From contig JBKOUY010000072.1 in the NCBI GenBank assembly GCA_046723645.1, positions 1-25,935 of the forward strand: a DNA stretch of 25,935 nt, given 5' to 3'. Below are positions 15,515 through 22,314 of this stretch, one piece after another (within the stretch, counting starts at the first letter, position 1; each line of letters starts with the position of its first letter). The stretch is from DASQUK01 sp046723645. Its GTDB lineage: Bacteria > Actinomycetota > Acidimicrobiia > Acidimicrobiales > VFJN01. The notes beneath the pieces are model-generated. The model had not been told where the DNA came from. It saw only the letters and a list, made by a program, of their open reading frames with translations, and did not search any database. A program made the position numbers and the translations under genes.

Positions 15515-16267
15515 TCACGGTTGGAACGACCGGTCCCCCGCGGCCAGATCCACCGGGCCGCCGAAGGCCTGCCGGGCCATGTCGAGTTGAGCCTGGGGAT
15601 CGACGCCCGGGACGATGTGCGTCACCACCAGCCGGCCGGCGCCCAGCGTGCGGGCCAGCTTGCCCGCTTGGCGGGCGGACAGGTGCTGGACTTGGCCCTC
15701 GTGCTCGGGCTCCAGCGACGCCTCGCACACCATCAGGTCGACGTCGGCACCGGTCGCGCCCGGGTGCCAGGCAGGTCCGGTGTCTGCGCTGTAGAGGAGC
15801 GACCGGCCGCCGGCATCGATCCGAACCGCGAGCGTTTCCACCGGATGGTCGGTGCGGCTGAACCGCAGGACCTGGTCGCCGACCTCGACGACCGACGACT
15901 CGTTGATGGTGTGCCACAGCAGGGTCGGCGGCAACTCGCCGATGATCACCGCCGCCATCAGCCACGTCTCGGCGGTCCCGTAGACGCGGAGGCCCTCGAT
16001 ACCCATCACGTAGCGCATCGCGTTGCGCAGGAGGGGCAGGTCCAGCCAGTGGTCGGGGTGGACGTGGCTGAGCACGACCGCGTCGACGTCGCCGATCGCC
16101 ACGTGTCGCTGGAGCGCGGCGAGCGTGCCGGCCCCGAGGTCGATGACCACCGACGCGCCCGGGCTGCGCACCAGGTAGCCGCTGCAGGCGCCACCCTCGC
16201 CGGGAAAGGTCCCCGAGCACCCGAGGACCGTCAGGGTGAGGCCGCTGGGATCGCTCGCGCCGCTCAT
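15515..16267 (-). CDS. Metallo-beta-lactamase-fold phosphodiesterase, Rv1339-like
   Basis: A 250-residue MBL-fold hydrolase. The zinc motif HxHxDH is H68-V-H70-P-D72-H73 in VVLSHVHPDHWLDL. SADTGPAW and VVTHIVPG carry the further metal ligands. Position and sequence match Rv1339 of Mycobacterium, which lies between murI and rph there and has been described as a cyclic-AMP phosphodiesterase. That makes cyclic nucleotide hydrolysis the leading hypothesis, with tRNase Z-like RNA processing as an alternative. The ATG at 16267 overlaps the murI stop (ATGA). Confidence 0.85.
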   Translation of the reverse strand: MSGASDPSGLTLTVLGCSGTFPGEGGACSGYLVRSPGASVVIDLGAGTLAALQRHVAIGDVDAVVLSHVHPDHWLDLPLLRNAMRYVMGIEGLRVYGTAETWLMAAVIIGELPPTLLWHTINESSVVEVGDQVLRFSRTDHPVETLAVRIDAGGRSLLYSADTGPAWHPGATGADVDLMVCEASLEPEHEGQVQHLSARQAGKLARTLGAGRLVVTHIVPGVDPQAQLDMARQAFGGPVDLAAGDRSFQP

Positions 16268-17100
16268 GCCCAGGGAACCGCCTCGGCGTGGTCGAGCTCG
16301 GGCCCGAGGAGCCGCCGGCCGAGCTTGCGGAACACCCGGACGTCGCCCGACGACAGCCACCGATGGCGGCGCTCGCCGTGGCGAACCTGCTGCGGCTGGG
16401 GGCCCTCCGGGGCCCCCAAGCCCCGCAGGTTGGTCTCGAGCTGGGCTCGCACGTCGAACGCGGTCTCGTCGGCCGACGACACCAGCACCACATCCCGCCC
16501 CATCACGTCCGAGATCGTCCGGGCCAGGAAGGGATAGTGCGTGCACCCCAACAGCAGCGCGTCCACCTTGGCCTCCCGTAGCGGCGCCAGCAGGCGCTCG
16601 GCCAGCACGTGCACCTGGTCGCTGGCGGTCTCGCCTCGCTCCACGAACTCGACGAAGCCCGGGCACGCCGCGCAGGTGAGCTCCAGGCCGGGGGCCAGCC
16701 GGGCCACGGTGCGCTGGTAGGCGCCGGAGGCGATGGCGCCGACCGTGCCGATCACCCCGATGCGCCCGCCCTGGGTGACCATGGCGACGGACCGCACACC
16801 GGGCTCGATCACGCCCACCACCGGCACGCCGAACGTGCGCTCGAGCTCGGTCAGCGGCACGGCGGCGGCCGCCGTGTTGCACGCCACGACCAGGAGCTTC
16901 ACGCGGTGGTCGTCGACCAGGTGGCTGGCGATCTCGAAGGCGAAGTCGCGGATCTGGCCCAGTGGGCGGGGGCCGTACGGATAGCGGCCGGTGTCGCCGA
17001 CGTACACCAGACGCTCCGCCGGAAGGAGGTCGATCACGGCGCGGGCGACGGTGAGCCCGCCGAATCCGGAGTCGAACATGCCGATAGGCCGGTCGTCCAT
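16264..17100 (-). CDS. murI: Glutamate racemase
   Basis: A 278-residue cofactor-independent racemase that supplies D-glutamate for peptidoglycan. The two catalytic cysteines are C74 in VVACNTAAA and C186 in LLLGCTHYPFL. The N-terminus PIGMFDSGFGGLTVARAV and VYVGDTGRYPYGPR bind substrate. The ATG at 17100 is chosen over an in-frame start 34 codons upstream, because the family begins here and a -10 hexamer ends 7 nt upstream. The C-terminal tail after residue 240 is rich in Gly, Gln and Arg and is not part of the core fold. It is the first gene of the operon. Confidence 0.95.
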   Translation of the reverse strand: MDDRPIGMFDSGFGGLTVARAVIDLLPAERLVYVGDTGRYPYGPRPLGQIRDFAFEIASHLVDDHRVKLLVVACNTAAAAVPLTELERTFGVPVVGVIEPGVRSVAMVTQGGRIGVIGTVGAIASGAYQRTVARLAPGLELTCAACPGFVEFVERGETASDQVHVLAERLLAPLREAKVDALLLGCTHYPFLARTISDVMGRDVVLVSSADETAFDVRAQLETNLRGLGAPEGPQPQQVRHGERRHRWLSSGDVRVFRKLGRRLLGPELDHAEAVPWA

Positions 17101-17107
17101 CCCCGGC

Positions 17108-17113
17108 AGAGTA
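17108..17113 (-). promoter_or_regulatory. -10 element (TACTCT), leaderless type, for murI
   Basis: On the minus strand, the hexamer ends 7 nt before the ATG at 17100. It would drive the murI-MBL-rph-rdgB operon. Confidence 0.6.
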
Positions 17114-17127
17114 CGGCTAGCCACGGG

Positions 17128-17156
17128 TTGCCGTTCCACCGCCCCGTCGATAGCGT
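17128..17156 (+). promoter_or_regulatory. Promoter of the Mn riboswitch-GDT1 transcript
   Basis: TTGCCG (17128-17133), a 17-base spacer and TAGCGT (17151-17156). Transcription would begin near 17163, at the first helix of the riboswitch. Confidence 0.6.
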
Positions 17157-17160
17157 GCCC

Positions 17161-17258
17161 GGCGGCGAAGGGGAGTAGCTCCCCGCCGGGTGATCGACAC
17201 ACTGGGCGATGAGCCCCGGTCCCCGGGCCCCTCGGGGTGAGCGAGACCTTCGACCGCC
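17161..17258 (+). ncRNA. yybP-ykoY manganese riboswitch aptamer
   Basis: The two conserved blocks of this family are present: AAGGGGAGTAGCT near the 5' side (17168-17180) and GGGGTGAGCGAGACCTT near the 3' side. The closing helix P1 is perfect: CGAAGG (17166-17171) with CCTTCG (17247-17252), extended by GGCGG (17161-17165) with CCGCC (17254-17258) across a bulged A. The family binds Mn2+ and usually turns on manganese exporters. The gene downstream is a GDT1/UPF0016 exporter, a known target class, so motif and context agree. Confidence 0.92.
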
Positions 17259-17299
17259 GGACGCAACGCTGTCCGGGGTCGAGGTCGCACAGGTCCCCG

Positions 17300-17323
17300 C
17301 TCCCGGTCAGCCAGACCGAGGAG
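17300..17323 (+). promoter_or_regulatory. Shine-Dalgarno-sequestering hairpin (expression platform of the Mn riboswitch)
   Basis: The ribosome site GAGGAG (17318-17323) is 7 nt from the GTG at 17331. CTCCCGGTC (17300-17308) pairs with GACCG (17314-17318) and GGAG (17320-17323), giving 9 pairs with a single bulged A and a 5-base loop. In this fold the ribosome site is hidden. Mn2+ binding to the upstream aptamer would be expected to release it. A further hairpin CCGGAC/GTCCGG (17257-17262/17271-17276) overlaps the outer end of P1 and could link the two states. Confidence 0.6.
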
Positions 17324-17330
17324 ACGCATC

Positions 17331-17921
17331 GTGCAGTCGCTACTGGCCGCCCTGGGCCTGGTGTTCGTCGCCGAGATGGGCGACAAGACGCAGCTCGTGG
17401 CCCTGGGCTTTGGCGCGCGGCACCGCCTCCGCCCGGTGCTCTTCGGGGTGGCGATCGCCTACGCCGGCAGCAACCTGCTGTCCGTCGTGGTCGGCAGCCT
17501 CCTCGGGGTGGCGCTGCCCGTCCGGGCCATCGGGATTACGGGCGGCCTGCTCTTCCTCGGGTTAGCGGCGTGGACGCTGCGGGACGCCGAGGCCGGCGGC
17601 CCCGGTGAGGGGGAGACCGGCAGCGACGGTCAGGACCGGCCGCTCGTCGCGGGTCGCTCGATCGTTCTGTCGGTGGCCACCGCGATGTTCCTCGCTGAGT
17701 TGGGGGACAAGACGATGCTCGCCACCGCCACGCTGGCGGCGCAGGGGAGCCCGCTCCCCACCTGGGTCGGCGCCACGATGGGGATCATCCTCAGCGGCAC
17801 GCTCGGGGTCCTGGTCGGCCGCGTCTTCGGCGCACGGCTGCCCGAGCGCGTCTCCCGGCTCGGCTCGGCGGCCCTGTTCGCGGTGTTCGGGACGGTGCTG
17901 CTTGTGGCGAACCTGTTGTGA
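17331..17921 (+). CDS. GDT1/TMEM165 family (UPF0016) manganese exporter
   Basis: A 196-residue membrane protein built from two homologous halves of three helices each. Each half has the family signature ExGDKT: E15-M-G-D-K-T20 and E123-L-G-D-K-T128, which line the cation path. A hydrophilic loop (residues about 84-108) joins the halves. Known bacterial and eukaryotic members move Mn2+ (and Ca2+) out of the cytosol. The GTG start at 17331 has a good ribosome site. The upstream yybP-ykoY riboswitch strongly supports manganese export. Confidence 0.92.
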   Translation: MQSLLAALGLVFVAEMGDKTQLVALGFGARHRLRPVLFGVAIAYAGSNLLSVVVGSLLGVALPVRAIGITGGLLFLGLAAWTLRDAEAGGPGEGETGSDGQDRPLVAGRSIVLSVATAMFLAELGDKTMLATATLAAQGSPLPTWVGATMGIILSGTLGVLVGRVFGARLPERVSRLGSAALFAVFGTVLLVANLL

Positions 17922-17947
17922 GGCAGTGGCCCGGCCCGCTACGGCCG

Positions 17948-18844
17948 TCAGGTCTCCAGCGGCATCAGGGCGTCGGCGAGCTCGCCGAGCTCCGCCTCCC
18001 AGTCGTCGGGCTCCTCGCCCGGCACCACCACGAACTTCGACGCCCCCACGTCGATGAAGCGCTGGACCTGGCGGCGCAGCCCGTCGATCCCCACGGGCAC
18101 GACCTCGGCCGGGTTCAGGTGCGGTCGCCGGCTCGTCACCACCTTGGCGATCGCCTCCGACAGCCCGGTGCGGAGGTAGAACACGAGCACGCCGAGGTGC
18201 TCGGGGTCGAGCGACCTGCCGTTCTCGGCGGCCACCCGGTTGATCATGTCCCACCCGGCCGCCACCTCGGACGGCACCACGAACGACGGCAGCCAGCCGT
18301 CGCCGAGCCGCCCGGTGCGTCGCAGCTCCGACGGCGACCCGCCGCCGAGCCACACCTCGATCGGCTGTTGCACGGGGCGGGGACGGAGCGTGACGCCGTC
18401 GACGTGGAAGTGCTCGCCGTCGTGGTGGACGTCGTCCTCGGACCACAGCCGGCGCATGAGCCCGAGCGCCTCGTCGAACAGGCCGGCCCGCTCCCGCCGG
18501 CCGACGCCGAACGCCCGGTGCTCCGCGGGCACGGGTGCGCCCAGCCCCACCGCCGGCAGCAGCCGGCCGCCCGACAGCCGGTCGAGGCTGGCGAGCTCCT
18601 TCGCCAGCACCACGGGGTTGCGCCCGGGGATCACCAGCACGCTGGTGCCGAGCTTGAGCCGCTCGCTGCGCCCGGCTGCGACCGCCAGCGCGATCAGCGG
18701 GTCGGGTGCCACCGTGGTCAGCCGCTCCGACAGCCACAGGGAGTCGAACCCCCTCCGCTCGAGGCCGTCGACGAACGGGCCGAAACGCCCACTGTCGCCC
18801 ACGAGGGTCTGGGTTCCGAGGCCGAACCCGATGCGCACCTTCAC
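17948..18844 (-). CDS. LLM-class F420-dependent oxidoreductase
   Basis: A 298-residue luciferase-like TIM barrel. It starts KVRIGFGLGTQTLVGD and contains GFDSLWLSERLT, LKLGTSVLVIPGRNPVVLAKELASLDRLSGGRLLPAVGLG, PIEVWLGGGSPSELRRTGRLGDGWLPS and a late FIDVGASKFVVVPG. These features are typical of F420H2-dependent actinobacterial members. The GTG at 18844 is the first possible start and fits the family N-terminus. It is 21 nt after the alkaline-phosphatase-family gene, so the pair probably forms an operon. The substrate is unknown. Confidence 0.88.
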   Translation of the reverse strand: MKVRIGFGLGTQTLVGDSGRFGPFVDGLERRGFDSLWLSERLTTVAPDPLIALAVAAGRSERLKLGTSVLVIPGRNPVVLAKELASLDRLSGGRLLPAVGLGAPVPAEHRAFGVGRRERAGLFDEALGLMRRLWSEDDVHHDGEHFHVDGVTLRPRPVQQPIEVWLGGGSPSELRRTGRLGDGWLPSFVVPSEVAAGWDMINRVAAENGRSLDPEHLGVLVFYLRTGLSEAIAKVVTSRRPHLNPAEVVPVGIDGLRRQVQRFIDVGASKFVVVPGEEPDDWEAELGELADALMPLET

Positions 18845-18865
18845 CGGGGCCGGGGCTCCCGGGGT

Positions 18866-20356
18866 TCACGGGTCGACGTAGATGAAGCCATACGCCTCGT
18901 CACGGTAGGGCACGCCACAGGCATCGAGCGCGGTTGACCACTCGCCCGTGACCGCCGGATTGGTGTCCTCCATGCCGTGGTCGGCGACGACGAAGAACGC
19001 CGTCCGGTCCCAGGCGCCGGCTCGCTCGACGGCGTCGAGCACGCGGCCCAACCGCGCATCCGTGTCACGCACGCTCGCGGCGGCGATCTCCGAGTACGGC
19101 CCGCCCTGGTGGAAGGCGGCGTCGGTGAGCGTGCAGTTCACGAAGCAGAACCGGGGCAAGGGGGTGGCGCCCGCCCACGCCTCGATCGCCTGCGTCATCC
19201 CGCTGTGGTCGACACGCGAGGACCAGGCGTAGCTCTTGTGCGGCCGCACGAACCGCTCGGTCGTGAACGGAAGCTCGTCGGCGCGCGGCGGCCGGGCGAG
19301 CTCCCGCCCGGCCCGCAGCTCTGCGAACGTCGAATGGTCCGCACCTATGTCGCAGGGCTCGTTGATCGACACCGTGTACGCCCCCGGCCAGAGCCGATGC
19401 ACCGCATCATGAATCGTCTCCGTGCTGGCGGCCAGCGAGCGCATCGCCCACGGCCACGTGGCCGGGGAGTTGGTGATGATCTGCTCGCCCGCCTCCCGGT
19501 CGTACCACGCGTTGTGGAGCACGCCGTGGTGGCCGGGATGGGCGCCGGTGAGGATGGTCGTGTGGTTGGCGAGCGTCACGGACGGCAGCGACGCCATCGC
19601 ACCGTGGCCCATGACCGTGCCCCCGTCGACGAGCCGCGCCAGGTTGGGTGCCTCGCCGCGGGCCACGAGGTCGTAGAGGACGTTGGCGTTGCTGCCGTCC
19701 CACAGGAACCCCACCACATGGTCGGGCGGCGCCGCCCCCTCGTCGATCAGCTCGTGCAGCACCCCGCCGTCCTGTCGGGCGAGCAGGCAGCCGCTGCCGC
19801 CGTCCTCGGGGCGGCCTCGGAGGAGCGCGAGGACGGTGGGCGCAACGTCGACCAGGCGGCAGGCCCGGGGCACGACTCCCAGCCGGGCCACGCCGGCGCC
19901 GGCGAGCACGAACGGCGCGCGCACCTGGACGATCCCCAGCGAGCCGTGCTCGCCGCGCTCGCCCCCGTGGTCCTCCCAGTTGTGGGCTGCGGTGTGCAGG
20001 CAGACGACGTCCGGGGCGGCCGGGTGGTCGAAAAGCTGGGCGAGCTGCTCGTGGGCGTGGGGATAGGACTGCTGCGTGCGCGTCGGCCACGGCGTCGCCC
20101 GCTCGGCGGCCAGCGTGGGGAACCGGTCCGTGGCGGTGTCGCCGAGCGGGTTGCGACCCTCGACGCCCACCTCGGTGTAGCGCCAGCGGGCGCCGTCGGC
20201 ATCACGCCGGAACCGGACTGCGCCGTCGACCGCACGGGCCTCGTAGGCGGGCCCGTCCCTGGTCAGCACCATGTCGACGATCGGCTCCAGTGCGGGATCG
20301 AGCAGGGCGCCGAGCACCGCGTCGAGCCGATCGTGCGACGTGTGGACCTGGCTCAT
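18866..20356 (-). CDS. Alkaline-phosphatase-superfamily phosphodiesterase with apparently permuted domain order
   Basis: A 496-residue protein of the type I phosphodiesterase/nucleotide pyrophosphatase kind. The catalytic half is C-terminal: first metal Asp D220 (GFLWDGSN), nucleophile Ser/Thr near 259-261 (SLPSVTLANHTTILTGAHPGHHGV), D412 and H416 (TLTDAAFHQ), and D459/H460 (VVADHGME). The last His-containing segment, normally C-terminal in this fold, is instead at residues 116-180: DHGGERGEHGSL, RAPFVLAGAGV, RLVDVAPTVLALL. The chain ends soon after the ADHGM segment. This looks like a circular permutation. The substrate is unknown. The ATG at 20356 follows a TAGGTT hexamer by 9 nt. Confidence 0.8.
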   Translation of the reverse strand: MSQVHTSHDRLDAVLGALLDPALEPIVDMVLTRDGPAYEARAVDGAVRFRRDADGARWRYTEVGVEGRNPLGDTATDRFPTLAAERATPWPTRTQQSYPHAHEQLAQLFDHPAAPDVVCLHTAAHNWEDHGGERGEHGSLGIVQVRAPFVLAGAGVARLGVVPRACRLVDVAPTVLALLRGRPEDGGSGCLLARQDGGVLHELIDEGAAPPDHVVGFLWDGSNANVLYDLVARGEAPNLARLVDGGTVMGHGAMASLPSVTLANHTTILTGAHPGHHGVLHNAWYDREAGEQIITNSPATWPWAMRSLAASTETIHDAVHRLWPGAYTVSINEPCDIGADHSTFAELRAGRELARPPRADELPFTTERFVRPHKSYAWSSRVDHSGMTQAIEAWAGATPLPRFCFVNCTLTDAAFHQGGPYSEIAAASVRDTDARLGRVLDAVERAGAWDRTAFFVVADHGMEDTNPAVTGEWSTALDACGVPYRDEAYGFIYVDP

Positions 20357-20365
20357 CGCGTCCGC

Positions 20366-20371
20366 AACCTA
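20366..20371 (-). promoter_or_regulatory. -10 element (TAGGTT) for the alkaline-phosphatase-family gene
   Basis: On the minus strand, the hexamer ends 9 nt before the ATG at 20356, so a leader of 2-3 nt at most. Confidence 0.4.
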
Positions 20372-20403
20372 GTTGGCGCCCGGCGGTCCCCGAGCTGGCG
20401 GTG

Positions 20404-21351
20404 TCAGAAGACGATCAGCCGTTCGGCCAGTGCGGCGACCGTGTCGAGGTCGCCCGTCCAGGCGCCGGTGGACAGGTACTTCCAGCCGCCGTCGGCCAGG
20501 ATCACCACGATCGTGCCCGCCGGCACCTCGGATGCGACCTTGGCTGCGCCGGCCAGCGCCGCACCGCCCGAGATCCCCGAGAAGATCCCGACCTCGGTCA
20601 GGCGGCGGGTCCATTCGATCGACTCCCGGGGCCGGACGATGCGCTTGCGGTCGAGCAGCTCGGGTCCGCCCCACTTGTCGTAGACCGGCGGGATGTAGCC
20701 GTCGTCGAGGTTCCGCAGGCCCTCGACCCGCTCCCCCAGCGGCGGCTCGATGGCCACGATCTTGACCTCGGGGTTCTGCTCCTTGAGGAACCGGCCCACT
20801 CCCATGAGCGTGCCGGTGGTGCCCAGCCCGGCCACGAAGTGGGTGACGTCGGGGACGTCACGCCAGATCTCGGGGCCGGTGGTGTCGTAGTGCGCCCGCG
20901 GGTTGGCCTCGTTGGCGTACTGATACAGGAACACCCACTCGGGGTGCTCGTCGGCCAGCTGCTGTGCCCGGCGGACGGCACCGTTGGAGCCCTCGTCGCC
21001 AGGCGTGAGGATGATCTCCGCACCCCACACCTCGAGCGCCTGCCGCCGCTCGGTCGACACGTTCTCCGGCATCACGATCTTGATGCGGTAGCCGCGTGTG
21101 CGGGCGATCATCGCCAGGGCGATGCCGGTGTTGCCCGACGAGGGCTCGATGATTGTGCGTCCGGCCGTCAGGGTGCCGTCTGCCTCCGCCTCCTGGACCA
21201 TCTGCCAGGCGATGCGGTCCTTGATCGAGCCACCGGGGTTCTGGCCCTCGAGCTTGGCCAGGATGCGCACTTGCGGGTTGGGGCTGAGCGCGCTGATGTC
21301 GACGATGGGCGTGTTGCCGATGAGCTCGAGGACAGATGAGTGCGCCGCCAC
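20404..21351 (-). CDS. cysM: Cysteine synthase, CysM type (CysO-thiocarboxylate-dependent in mycobacteria)
   Basis: A 315-residue fold-type II PLP enzyme. The PLP lysine is K44 in NPGGSIKDR. EPSSGNTGIALAM binds substrate, and THFVAGLGTTGTLMGVGRFL binds the PLP phosphate. The C-terminal GGWKYLSTGAW closely resembles mycobacterial CysM, which uses O-phosphoserine and a thiocarboxylated CysO protein rather than O-acetylserine and sulfide. The neighbour mec supports this route, but no cysO lies between them. The GTG at 21351 follows TACACT by 9 nt. Confidence 0.9.
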   Translation of the reverse strand: MAAHSSVLELIGNTPIVDISALSPNPQVRILAKLEGQNPGGSIKDRIAWQMVQEAEADGTLTAGRTIIEPSSGNTGIALAMIARTRGYRIKIVMPENVSTERRQALEVWGAEIILTPGDEGSNGAVRRAQQLADEHPEWVFLYQYANEANPRAHYDTTGPEIWRDVPDVTHFVAGLGTTGTLMGVGRFLKEQNPEVKIVAIEPPLGERVEGLRNLDDGYIPPVYDKWGGPELLDRKRIVRPRESIEWTRRLTEVGIFSGISGGAALAGAAKVASEVPAGTIVVILADGGWKYLSTGAWTGDLDTVAALAERLIVF

Positions 21352-21360
21352 GATGGACCC

Positions 21361-21366
21361 AGTGTA
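21361..21366 (-). promoter_or_regulatory. -10 element (TACACT) for cysM
   Basis: On the minus strand, within the 31-base gap after mec, ending 9 nt before the GTG at 21351. Confidence 0.4.
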
Positions 21367-21382
21367 TTCCCGAGTCGATGGG

Positions 21383-21811
21383 TCAACAATTTTCGCGTGG
21401 GTCGAGGCCCACCTGCTCCTCGGCGATGGCGCCGTCGACGATGCGGTACGACCGGAGCACGGCGTCCGGCCGCTTGAGCGAGACGATCACGTAGTGCCAG
21501 GCAGGGTCCGGTGCCTGGGCCACGTCGGTGGGTGACGGATAGGCCTCGGTGTGGGTGTGGCTGTGCATCACGCCGACGATCTCGAGCCCCCGGGACTCGG
21601 CGTCGCGGTCGGCGCGCAGGTGGTCGCGGGGATCGACCGTGTACACCCGGCTCGACTCGGCGGTATTCCGGCAGGGATAGAAGACGCCGACGCGACCGGT
21701 CTCCGGATCGCCACCCAGCAGGCCGCAAGCCTCGTCGGGGAGACCGTCGTAGGCGTGCCCGACCATCTGGCGCCACGCGGCCTCGGTCAGCGTCAACCTG
21801 GTCGGGAGCAC
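21383..21811 (-). CDS. mec: JAMM/Mov34-family metallopeptidase, Mec-like
   Basis: A 142-residue zinc peptidase with the JAMM signature: E28 in PDEACGLL, H83-S-H85 in GVMHSHTHTEA, S93 and D96 in YPSPTD. In Mycobacterium, Mec removes the cysteine added to CysO by CysM, completing cysteine synthesis. Adjacency to cysM supports that role. The start is the GTG at 21811, because TACCCT ends 8 nt upstream; a longer frame would begin inside smpB. It is divergent from smpB over a 29-base gap with shared promoter elements. Confidence 0.88.
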   Translation of the reverse strand: MLPTRLTLTEAAWRQMVGHAYDGLPDEACGLLGGDPETGRVGVFYPCRNTAESSRVYTVDPRDHLRADRDAESRGLEIVGVMHSHTHTEAYPSPTDVAQAPDPAWHYVIVSLKRPDAVLRSYRIVDGAIAEEQVGLDPRENC

Positions 21812-21819
21812 GACCGGCG

Positions 21820-21829
21820 AGGGTACCCT
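21820..21829. promoter_or_regulatory. Palindromic bidirectional -10 element shared by mec and smpB
   Basis: AGGGTACCCT is a perfect 10-bp palindrome. It gives TACCCT on the plus strand (21824-21829, 11 nt before the smpB ATG) and TACCCT on the minus strand (21825-21820, 8 nt before the mec GTG). The same TA base pairs can serve as the -10 in both directions. Confidence 0.55.
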
Positions 21830-21840
21830 TCCCTCTCCCC

Positions 21841-22314
21841 ATGGCACGCCCGACCGGCACCAAGCTCATCGCCAGCAACCGCAGGGCCCGGCGCAACTAC
21901 GAGATCCTCGAGACCGTCGAGGCCGGGTTGGTGCTGCGCGGCAGCGAGGTCAAATCGCTCCGCGACGCACACGTCCAGTTGGGCGACGCGTACGCCCGGA
22001 TCGAGGGCGGCGAGGCCTGGCTGGTGTCGCTGCACATTGCCCCCTACGACCGCGCCCAGGAGCACTCGGGGCACGAGCCGGAGCGCCGCCGCAAGCTGTT
22101 GCTGCACCGCAGCGAGATCGATCGCCTGCGCTCGATCGTGGACGAGCAACGGCTGGCGCTGATCCCGCTGTCGATCTACTTCAAGGACGGCCGCGCCAAG
22201 GTCGAGCTGGCGCTGGCCCGCGGCCGGAAGACGTACGACAAGCGCGAGGTTCTGGCCAGGCGCGATGCCGAGCGCGAGGCCGCGCGGGCGATGTCGCGGG
22301 CCGACCGTCGCTAG
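21841..22314 (+). CDS. smpB: SsrA-binding protein, trans-translation cofactor
   Basis: A 157-residue basic OB-fold protein that carries tmRNA to stalled ribosomes. Signatures are KLIASNRRARRNYEILETVEAG, VLRGSEVKSLRDAHVQLGDAYARI, HIAPYDRA and the basic ARGRKTYDKREVLARRDAEREA tail that folds in the decoding centre (given here in pieces of one conserved block). The ATG at 21841 matches the family N-terminus. The tmRNA gene itself lies 1.5 kb downstream. Its stop codon overlaps the bioD stop codon on the other strand. Confidence 0.96.
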   Translation: MARPTGTKLIASNRRARRNYEILETVEAGLVLRGSEVKSLRDAHVQLGDAYARIEGGEAWLVSLHIAPYDRAQEHSGHEPERRRKLLLHRSEIDRLRSIVDEQRLALIPLSIYFKDGRAKVELALARGRKTYDKREVLARRDAEREAARAMSRADRR

